DNA of 11,158 nucleotides from NCBI GenBank assembly GCA_947632165.1, contig CANROI010000032.1:1-11158 (forward strand), read 5' to 3'. Each line of letters begins with the position of its first letter. Position 1 is the stretch's first letter. Below, one piece after another: positions 6,173 to 11,134 of this stretch. The notes under the pieces were generated by a model. That model was not told where the DNA came from. It made no database searches and saw nothing but the letters and a program-made list of their open reading frames with translations. The stretch is from an uncultured Clostridia bacterium (GTDB lineage: Bacteria; Bacillota; Clostridia; Christensenellales; Borkfalkiaceae). The translations under genes and the position numbers were made by a program.

Positions 6173-7519
6173 ATGAATGAGATCATCTTCTACATCCTCG
6201 TTGCGTACGGCGCGCTGGCGTCGTTCGCATTCGTGATGTATCTGCCCAAGATCTTCGGGATGCGCTACGGGTTCAGAAAGCCGCCCTATAAGCGCGCTGC
6301 CGAAAAGCGGAACATCGCGGTGATCATCCCCGCGCGGCGGGAGAGCGCCATCATCGGGGATCTGTTTGCCTCGCTCGAGCGGCAGACCTATGACCGGGCG
6401 CATTTTTCGGTCAATGTGATCGTGAAAGACGCCGACGACCCCACGATCGGGCTCTGCGAGAAGATCGGGGCGCGCGCCTTCGTCGTCTCCGAACAGACCT
6501 GCAAGGGCGATGCGCTCGACGGCTTCTTCCACGCCCTCACGAAAGAGGAGATCGCCGCCTTCGACGCTTTCGTCATCGTCGACGCGGACGCGGTGCTCGC
6601 GCCCGACTACATTGCCGAACTCAACAATGCCCTCGAACACGACTACGATATCTATCTCACCCGCAAATTTGCCAAAAACTACTTGGGAGACCGGAAAAAC
6701 CGCTCCCTCTTCTCCAACTGTTCGGCGCTCACCTGGCCGATGATCGACGATTTGGGCAATCTCTACCGCATGCAGAAGGACATGCCCCTCACGCTCTGCG
6801 GGCAGGGCATGATGGTGCGGCGGAAGGTGATCGAGACGATCGGCGGCTGGCCCTACCGCACCCTCACCGAGGACTATGAGCTCAAATTGGACAGCCTGCT
6901 CCACGGGTTCACTTCCATGTTCTACCCCTATGCGGTGATCTATACCGAGGAGGCGCTCGGGCACAAGGAAAATTTCCGCCGCAGAATGCGCTGGCTCACG
7001 GGCTATTCGCAGTGCGACAAGAAATACAAGCGGCAGATCCGCGAAAAGATGAAGCAGGAGGGCGCCGACCGCGGGATCATCGAATACTTCTTCGGGCTCT
7101 TCCCGCTGCTCCTGTTCGCCGCGACGACCATCATCACGATGCTTGCGGGCGCGGGGCTCGCCATCTACTATGCCCTCGCGCGGGATATCAATTGGTTCTA
7201 TGCGAGCTGGATGCTCGTGTTCATGCCCTTCTGGATCATGTATCTCTTGCTGTTCATCTACAGCCTGATCGCGATGTGCTCCGACCTCGAGGCCTTCCGC
7301 GCCCTCTCGAAGGGCGAGCGGTTCGCCATGCTCCTCTTCAATCCGCTCTATCTGCTCGAATACATCCCGCTCTATATCTCGTCGGTCCACCATGCGCGCA
7401 AAAATACCTCGCCCGCGTGGAGGGAGACCGAGCGGCTCACCTATGAGGGGGAGGACGTTGCCTCCCGCGCGGCCCGCGCCGTCTGTGCCGAAGAAGACCG
7501 CGAGGCGGACGGCTCATGA
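6173..7519 (+). CDS. Membrane-bound family 2 glycosyltransferase (cellulose/hyaluronan synthase-like)
   Basis: The 448-residue product has an N-terminal membrane helix (about 4-24), a cytoplasmic GT-A domain (about 47-275) and three or four C-terminal membrane helices (about 303-405), then a hydrophilic tail. Catalytic-domain markers are IIPARRE (51-57), KGDALDG (111-117), the metal-binding DAD (137-139), GQGMMV (210-215), TED with the presumed catalytic base Asp234 (232-234), and RRMRW (270-274), which stands where processive synthases have QxxRW. Such enzymes move a sugar from a nucleotide sugar to a growing glycan or to a lipid acceptor at the membrane. The sugar, acceptor and degree of processivity cannot be read from the sequence. 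No partner polysaccharide genes are adjacent. The start at 6173 is directly behind the -10 box. Family assignment is firm, product unknown. Confidence 0.9.
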   Translation: MNEIIFYILVAYGALASFAFVMYLPKIFGMRYGFRKPPYKRAAEKRNIAVIIPARRESAIIGDLFASLERQTYDRAHFSVNVIVKDADDPTIGLCEKIGARAFVVSEQTCKGDALDGFFHALTKEEIAAFDAFVIVDADAVLAPDYIAELNNALEHDYDIYLTRKFAKNYLGDRKNRSLFSNCSALTWPMIDDLGNLYRMQKDMPLTLCGQGMMVRRKVIETIGGWPYRTLTEDYELKLDSLLHGFTSMFYPYAVIYTEEALGHKENFRRRMRWLTGYSQCDKKYKRQIREKMKQEGADRGIIEYFFGLFPLLLFAATTIITMLAGAGLAIYYALARDINWFYASWMLVFMPFWIMYLLLFIYSLIAMCSDLEAFRALSKGERFAMLLFNPLYLLEYIPLYISSVHHARKNTSPAWRETERLTYEGEDVASRAARAVCAEEDREADGS

Positions 7520-7637
7520 CCGGAAAAGCAGGATCGTCAAGAAATGACGGGAAATCATAAGGAATGACGGCAATAACAGGGCGCCGCCGCCGAAAATTTT
7601 TCGGCAGTCTATAAGGATCTTTATTGGGGAGATATAC
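7520..7637. other. Non-coding stretch at the left edge of the AT-rich island
   Basis: No gene is seen. It holds two or three copies of AATGACGG-like words (AATGACGGG near 7544 and GGAATGACGG at 7560-7569), which resemble the ends of the palindromic repeats at the right end of the window. A GC-rich segment with an imperfect AT-centred palindrome (GCCGAAAA/TTTTCGGC, about 7589-7605) follows. Base composition changes from GC-rich to AT-rich at about 7608. Confidence 0.5.
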
Positions 7638-7676
7638 AGAAAAGACATAGCAGATGCTATGTCTTTTCTACTTTTT
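7638..7676 (+). terminator. Terminator at the left edge of the island
   Basis: A perfect 15-bp inverted repeat (7638-7652 with 7655-7669) with a 2-nt centre is followed by AC and six T residues (7671-7676). It could end transcripts of the glycosyltransferase gene 119 nt upstream, or be a terminator brought in with the island. Its AT-rich stem differs from the GC-rich hairpins of the core genes. Confidence 0.75.
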
Positions 7677-7760
7677 TGCATTCACAGAGTTGCTTGTGGA
7701 TTAGTACGATAAGGGTATGAAATCATTTTATATTGCATCCACTTCTCTATATGCAACAAA

Positions 7761-7801
7761 AATTAAAAATGGCGAGCCATATTACGAAGGTTCGCCGTTT
7801 T
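7761..7801 (-). terminator. Terminator of the restriction-modification operon
   Basis: On the minus strand, just after the endonuclease stop codon, GGCGA-ACC (7796-7789) pairs with GGC-TCGCC (7778-7771) with one internal mismatch and a 10-nt loop. It is followed by ATTTTTAATTTTT. The AAAAC/ATTTTT flanks can extend the stem, and a short T run on the plus side suggests some activity in both directions. Confidence 0.68.
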
Positions 7802-7805
7802 AAGA

Positions 7806-8642
7806 TTACTTTTTAGATGTTAATTGGTTAAATAAAACATTTCCTAACATACTCAGTGAAGTGCGTGCAATTTCAAGCATTACATTTATCATTTCGTCAT
7901 TGTTCCAATGCCCACCTCCGCTTTGTGTATATATGGATGCGGCTTGGAGCATTATTGTTCGATTGTTGCAATGTACGAATTTGTTTTTACAAAGATTTGT
8001 ATTCAATTTCATGCCATAATTTGCTGCTGTTAATCTATCAAGTCGATTTAGAACCCCACTATCATAATGTAAAGTATAGTCGCTGCCATCAAGCCTTTGT
8101 ATGGTAATATCATGAGTCATGAAATTGGAACCTTCTAAAAACAAAATATAGGGAAAATAAGATTCTGACAACATAAAGTTAGCAAACTCCCGAATGTTTT
8201 TATAGGCACGTTCAATGGCATTTCCGGCCGCCATCAAATCTTGATCATTGTTCCGCCCGACTTTAATTCCTGCTCTAATGTTATCTATATCTTTGCCTTG
8301 AAATTTAGCTTCGGAAACGACTACAATATGCCATATTTCATTATCGTCCTTAACTTCAACAATCCCACCATCGGGAATGATATTTGCGCTTTGGAGAAAA
8401 AGCGTCTGCCCAAGATCCTTATCTATTGCCTGCAATGCGCCGTTGATTTCTTTTTTAGAAATGTTTTTTCTATAACGAAATGTTAAGTTCGGAAACTCTT
8501 GTTGCAATTTACTCATTGCAATTTTGGAATTATCCGAAACTTTTCTATCGTGATTTTGGGCTTCCTCGTCAAAAATCCCAATAACGCCTTCTGCTGCCTT
8601 TTGTTGGCTTGCTAATCTGTCAGACTGCTGCTTCCCTTTCAT
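7806..8642 (-). CDS. EcoRI-like type II restriction endonuclease (predicted GAATTC)
   Basis: The 278-residue product aligns to EcoRI (277 residues) without gaps; from my memory of the EcoRI sequence about 60% of positions are identical. The PD-(D/E)xK site is intact with identical numbering: Asp91 in PDGGIVEVKDD, Glu111 and Lys113 in SEAKFQGKD. The DNA-reading segment DQDLMAAGNAIER (133-145, with Asn141, Glu144, Arg145) and the LNRLDRLTAANYG segment (Arg200, Arg203) are unchanged. EcoRI cuts G/AATTC as a dimer. Differences at positions known to matter are His114 to Phe and Glu192 to His, and Lys89 is Ile. The gene follows the methyltransferase gene by 12 nt; AGGAGA (8656-8651) overlaps the methyltransferase stop codon and lies 8 nt before the ATG, pointing to coupled translation. 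Composition is AT-rich, unlike the flanking genes, which suggests transfer. Specificity is inferred by homology. Confidence 0.95.
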   Translation of the reverse strand: MKGKQQSDRLASQQKAAEGVIGIFDEEAQNHDRKVSDNSKIAMSKLQQEFPNLTFRYRKNISKKEINGALQAIDKDLGQTLFLQSANIIPDGGIVEVKDDNEIWHIVVVSEAKFQGKDIDNIRAGIKVGRNNDQDLMAAGNAIERAYKNIREFANFMLSESYFPYILFLEGSNFMTHDITIQRLDGSDYTLHYDSGVLNRLDRLTAANYGMKLNTNLCKNKFVHCNNRTIMLQAASIYTQSGGGHWNNDEMINVMLEIARTSLSMLGNVLFNQLTSKK

Positions 8643-8650
8643 TATATTTT

Positions 8651-8656
8651 TCTCCT
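8651..8656 (-). promoter_or_regulatory. Endonuclease ribosome binding site overlapping the methyltransferase stop
   Basis: On the minus strand TAGGAGA contains both the methyltransferase TAG stop (8657-8655) and the AGGAGA site of the endonuclease (8656-8651), 8 nt before its ATG. Ribosomes finishing the methyltransferase would therefore be placed to start the endonuclease. Confidence 0.8.
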
Positions 8657-9584
8657 ATTGTTTGTGAAAAAATTCCAATACACTTGGTATGCGAGTGTAC
8701 TCACATTTTTGTCCCAGCGCGTGCATTAACTGAAGGTGTTTATTAAAATAATCTATAGTCGCTTTGTCGTTATCACACATCAGACAATGTCGTCCATTCA
8801 AAATACAAGCGCGACCAACAGTTCCGCTTCCGGCAAAGAAATCCAAAACAATTGAACCTGGATATGCGAGCGCTTTTACAAAACGTTCCACAATCTCAAC
8901 AGGCTTTTGAGTCGGATGTCCTACACGTTCTTTACTGTTTCCATTGAGTCTTCCTATTTCCCAAACATTAGTGGGATTCTTTCCCTTACGAGTATTCTCC
9001 GGATTTAATCTTTTATCTTTTAGCGCAATCTTTAATTGCTCTGCTGTATATGGAATTCTTACTGCATCTAAATCAAAGTAATAATTATTTGTTTTTGCTA
9101 ATATAATTATTTCTTCGTGTCTATTTGCAAAATAACGATGTGCAGACATCCCATTTTTATAATACCAAATTATTGTGTTTATAAGTTTGAATTTTGTATT
9201 GTGTCTAATATATTGAATAATATCTATTAAATCGCCTGATTTGACATCCCTGAATTGTATGCCGCCAAATATCACCATGCTTCCAGAATCTGATAAAACC
9301 CTGTATGCTTCATTTAACCATTTTGAAGCCCACGCTATGTAATTATCGTAGCTGTCCCAATCGGCAAGTGAAAGATTATAAGGAGGATCAATACAAACAA
9401 GTTGTATGGAATTATCGGGTATTTGCTTCAGAAAGTCACAGCAATCCATTATATTCAAACAAACGTATGGTTTTTCTGGGAAAATAAATTTGGTCGCCGT
9501 TTCCTGTTTTAATAAACAGTCTTTTCTTGTTTTATTTAAGGACATAAGCGCATGATTATTATGCGATTTATTATGAATTGCCAT
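8655..9584 (-). CDS. RsrI-like DNA adenine-N6 methyltransferase (beta class)
   Basis: The 309-residue product has the S-adenosylmethionine-dependent amino-methyltransferase motifs in beta-class order: catalytic motif IV DPPYN at 66-70, a central target-recognition region, then HPTQKP at 223-228 and SAM-binding motif I DFFAGSGT at 248-255. Segments such as LADWD, NGMSAHRYFANRHEE, RLNGNS and ERVGHPTQKP are, from memory, close to M.RsrI, which modifies adenine in GAATTC. M.EcoRI is unrelated in sequence. Its role is to protect host GAATTC sites from the adjacent endonuclease. The frame opens at 9608, but the ATG at 9584 is preferred because AAAAGGA precedes it by 8 nt. A TTGATT/TATAAT promoter lies upstream. 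No controller (C) protein gene is seen. The gene is AT-rich, like its partner, and itself contains one GAATTC at 9053-9058. Confidence 0.94.
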   Translation of the reverse strand: MAIHNKSHNNHALMSLNKTRKDCLLKQETATKFIFPEKPYVCLNIMDCCDFLKQIPDNSIQLVCIDPPYNLSLADWDSYDNYIAWASKWLNEAYRVLSDSGSMVIFGGIQFRDVKSGDLIDIIQYIRHNTKFKLINTIIWYYKNGMSAHRYFANRHEEIIILAKTNNYYFDLDAVRIPYTAEQLKIALKDKRLNPENTRKGKNPTNVWEIGRLNGNSKERVGHPTQKPVEIVERFVKALAYPGSIVLDFFAGSGTVGRACILNGRHCLMCDNDKATIDYFNKHLQLMHALGQKCEYTRIPSVLEFFHKQ

Positions 9585-9645
9585 ATGGTTTATCCTTTTA
9601 TGTAACATCCTATTATGATTTGGGCTTTGCTTGCCTACGAATATA

Positions 9646-9674
9646 ATTATACTTCATTGGTGCGCAGAAATCAA
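9646..9674 (-). promoter_or_regulatory. Promoter of the restriction-modification operon
   Basis: On the minus strand TTGATT (9674-9669) and a perfect TATAAT (9651-9646) are spaced by 17 bp. The predicted start near 9639 gives a leader of about 55 nt to the preferred methyltransferase ATG at 9584. The same transcript should carry the endonuclease gene. Confidence 0.82.
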
Positions 9675-9744
9675 CTACTCAATGATAATAAAGTTTGGTT
9701 GGGGAATTTTTTATGGCCTATTTAAGACAAATAAGGGGGCAGGA
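9675..9744. other. AT-rich non-coding segment at the right side of the island
   Basis: No gene or RNA is recognised here. It separates the operon promoter from the acyltransferase terminator. I looked for a direct repeat matching the left edge of the island (about 7608-7637) and saw only the short word TTGGGGA, which is not significant. Confidence 0.4.
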
Positions 9745-9772
9745 TAAAAAAGGTGGTATAAATCCACCTTTT
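9740..9772 (-). terminator. Terminator of the acyltransferase gene
   Basis: CCACCTTTT (9764-9772) and AAAAGGTGG (9748-9756) form a perfect 9-bp stem with a 7-nt AT loop. On the minus strand the stem ends in a run of six T residues (9751-9746, then ATCC). It lies 49 nt after the acyltransferase stop codon at 9822. The stem is more AT-rich than the other chromosomal terminators, so it may belong to the island. Confidence 0.75.
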
Positions 9773-9821
9773 GGTCACAGATGGAACGGGAAACCCGCCC
9801 CACTGTTGCGCATATAAATGT

Positions 9822-10601
9822 TTACAGATATTCGAGCGGGATGCCGTAGGCCTTTTCGTAGCATTCCCGCCACTCCCGCTCCGCCTGCGCCTTCATCGCG
9901 GCGAGTTTCTCCCTCCGCCCGAGGCGCTCATCGGCATAGACGGCGGGAAGGATGTGGATCCTGAGCCCCTTCAGCCAGCCCCGCTTGTTCTTGCGGAAGG
10001 TGCAGAACACGGGCAGCACGGGAACATTGTGCTTGATGGCATAGTGGAAGGCGCCGTCCTTCATCGGGCGGGGCTTGGGATAGTTCGTCCAGAGCGCCTG
10101 CTCGACATAGAAGTTGACGATCTTCCCGCTCCCGAGCAGGCGTTCGATCTCCCTGTTGAGATTGCGCGCCGCCTCGAGATCCGGGCTGAAGGGCAGCATG
10201 CCCGCATCGCGGATGAACCAGCCGCCGAGCCCTTTCTTGTTGTTCTTGGGGCCCATCGTGTGATAGGAGCGGAAATACCCCACCGCCTGCCGCACGAAGA
10301 GGGTGTCGAGATAGTTGAAGTGGTTGCAGATGCTGACCGCGCCGCGCTTCTTGATCGCCTTCAGATTCTTTCTGCCGTCCACGCGCGCGCCGTACCACAC
10401 GGTGAGCAGAATGGGGGCGAAAACAGACATCGCCGTGCGCAGAAAGAGCTCCATAAAGCGGTCGAACCCCCTGCGGCGATACTCATACGAGCCGTCGGGC
10501 GCGACCCACTCCCCCACGAAGGGGATATATTCGTAGTCGAACCGCCGATGGCGTTCGAGCACATCCTGGATCTTTTCGATCTGTTCCTGTTTCGTGCGCA
10601 T
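9822..10601 (-). CDS. PlsC-like glycerophospholipid acyltransferase
   Basis: The 259-residue product belongs to the PlsC/LPLAT superfamily, whose members put an acyl chain on lysophosphatidic acid or related acceptors during membrane lipid synthesis. The catalytic HxxxxD motif is NHFNYLD (His94, Asp99). A second conserved block is GWFIRDAGMLPF (127-138), where PlsC proteins have an Arg-rich acceptor site. YVEQ (165-168) stands where most members have PEG. VPVLPVF (193-199) is the fourth block. A hydrophobic segment at about 55-70 may anchor it to the membrane, and the N-terminal 45 residues are charged and contain several Tyr. The deviation from the PEG motif suggests an acceptor other than simple lysophosphatidate; that is inference. 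The ATG at 10601 has no clear ribosome binding site and begins 9 nt after a -10 box. It is convergent with the island and the glycosyltransferase. Confidence 0.88.
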   Translation of the reverse strand: MRTKQEQIEKIQDVLERHRRFDYEYIPFVGEWVAPDGSYEYRRRGFDRFMELFLRTAMSVFAPILLTVWYGARVDGRKNLKAIKKRGAVSICNHFNYLDTLFVRQAVGYFRSYHTMGPKNNKKGLGGWFIRDAGMLPFSPDLEAARNLNREIERLLGSGKIVNFYVEQALWTNYPKPRPMKDGAFHYAIKHNVPVLPVFCTFRKNKRGWLKGLRIHILPAVYADERLGRREKLAAMKAQAEREWRECYEKAYGIPLEYL

Positions 10602-10610
10602 CTTGAATAA

Positions 10611-10639
10611 ATTGTATCACGAATCCGCACTGCAGTAAA
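10611..10639 (-). promoter_or_regulatory. Promoter of the acyltransferase gene with extended -10
   Basis: On the minus strand TTTACT (10639-10634) and TACAAT (10616-10611) are spaced by 17 bp, with TGA before the -10 box. Nine nucleotides separate the -10 box from the ATG at 10601, so the predicted leader is about 3 nt. Confidence 0.78.
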
Positions 10640-10734
10640 GGGTTTTTCAAATAATTTTTACCCGCCCGGCGTTTTTCCGCCCCCTGTCCCCCGTTTTGCA
10701 GTCATACATGATTGGTAACGCCTGTCTGTTTACC
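10640..10734. other. Non-coding spacer upstream of the acyltransferase promoter
   Basis: No gene is seen. It contains pyrimidine-rich runs and one GTCATACATGAT word (10711-10722) that resembles the start of the repeats further right. The whole stretch from 10640 to the window end (over 500 bases) is without a convincing gene. Confidence 0.45.
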
Positions 10735-10822
10735 GTCATACCGAGGGTGCAGCCCGAGCGTATCCCCTTGTCCAACAACGACCAGGGGGATTCTCTCAGT
10801 CACTGTGTGCCTTCGGAATGAC
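10735..10822. repeat. Palindromic intergenic repeat, copy A
   Basis: It begins GTCATACCGAG (10735-10745) and ends TTCGGAATGAC (10812-10822), so its two ends are near inverted complements. Inside, ATCCCC and GGGGAT also pair, giving a long foldback of 88 bp. The right half, from GGGGATTCTCTC through CACTGTGTGCC to the end, is nearly identical to copy B at 11045. Confidence 0.82.
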
Positions 10823-10899
10823 GTGGGTTCTCTTTATTCTTTTCAACAAACTCGCTCCGCTCTTTTTTTATTGTCTTTTTGCCGCCCCACCCCCTTTGT

Positions 10900-10972
10900 C
10901 CCCCTCCCACGGAGGGGGCAAGAAAGGCGCCTCCCGGGAGGAGCTGTCGAGCGTGAGCGAGACTGAGGTGGG
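10900..10972. repeat. Second palindrome-rich element, distinct from copies A and B
   Basis: It holds a perfect 8-bp hairpin CCCCCTCC/GGAGGGGG (10900-10907 with 10911-10918), the 10-bp palindrome CTCCCGGGAG (10931-10940), and GAGCGTGAGCGAG followed by ACTGAGGTGGG. The GGTGGG at the end can pair with CCCACC-like sequence near 10886. No coding pattern is seen. It looks like a structured intergenic repeat of a different family; only one copy is in the window. Confidence 0.5.
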
Positions 10973-10975
10973 ATT

Positions 10976-11011
10976 GTCATGGTGAGCGGAGCCGATAAGC
11001 GGAGTCGAATC
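10976..11011. repeat. Partial or diverged copy of the palindromic repeat
   Basis: GTCATGGTGAGCGGAGCC (10976-10993) resembles the left end of copy B (GTCATACCGAGCGGAGCG), and GAATCC (11006-11011) takes the place of the internal GTATCC. The right half is missing, so this appears to be a left half-copy. Confidence 0.5.
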
Positions 11012-11044
11012 CATCGCCGCAGCATTAAGACCCCCTCCCCCGCC

Positions 11045-11134
11045 GTCATACCGAGCGGAGCGAGTGTATCCCCTCATACGCAGTCCGCTTTACACAAGGG
11101 GATTCTCTCGGGCACTGTGTGCCCTCGGAATGAC
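11045..11134. repeat. Palindromic intergenic repeat, copy B
   Basis: The copy runs from GTCATACCGAG (11045-11055) to CTCGGAATGAC (11124-11134). The two ends are complementary except at one position, and TATCCCCT pairs with AGGGGAT inside, so the 90-bp unit folds back on itself. It lies 222 bp after the end of copy A in the same orientation. It is followed by another GAGAATGAC word (11147-11155). Confidence 0.85.

Noticed and set aside
6035..7393. 452-codon open frame on the minus strand opposite the glycosyltransferase
   Set aside because: A low-complexity charged translation typical of the antisense of GC-rich membrane genes; no promoter or ribosome binding site seen.
7717..7803. 28-codon plus-strand frame starting MKSFYIASTS
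   Set aside because: AAGGG is only one nt before the ATG, the end lies in the restriction-modification terminator hairpin, and no family is recognised. It could be a relic, but there is not enough to call a gene.
9585..9608. Earlier methyltransferase start at 9608
   Set aside because: Possible, but its ribosome binding site is weak and very close, whereas the ATG at 9584 has AAAAGGA 8 nt upstream. The 8-residue difference does not affect any motif.
7608..9775. Direct repeats or an integrase marking the ends of the island
   Set aside because: Only TTGGGGA was shared between the edges, which is expected by chance, and no recombinase-like frame is present.
9784..9800. Small CGGG-AAA-CCCG hairpin after the acyltransferase
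   Set aside because: The stem is only about 4 bp and no T run follows; the better terminator is at 9740-9772.
9771..10610. 279-codon plus-strand open frame opposite the acyltransferase
   Set aside because: An antisense shadow; the minus-strand product has the HxxxxD acyltransferase motif and its own promoter and terminator.
10735..11134. CRISPR array from the repeated GTCATACCGAG units
   Set aside because: There are only two full units, each an imperfect palindrome of about 90 bp with variable centre, and no regular 25-40 bp repeats with unique spacers or cas genes.
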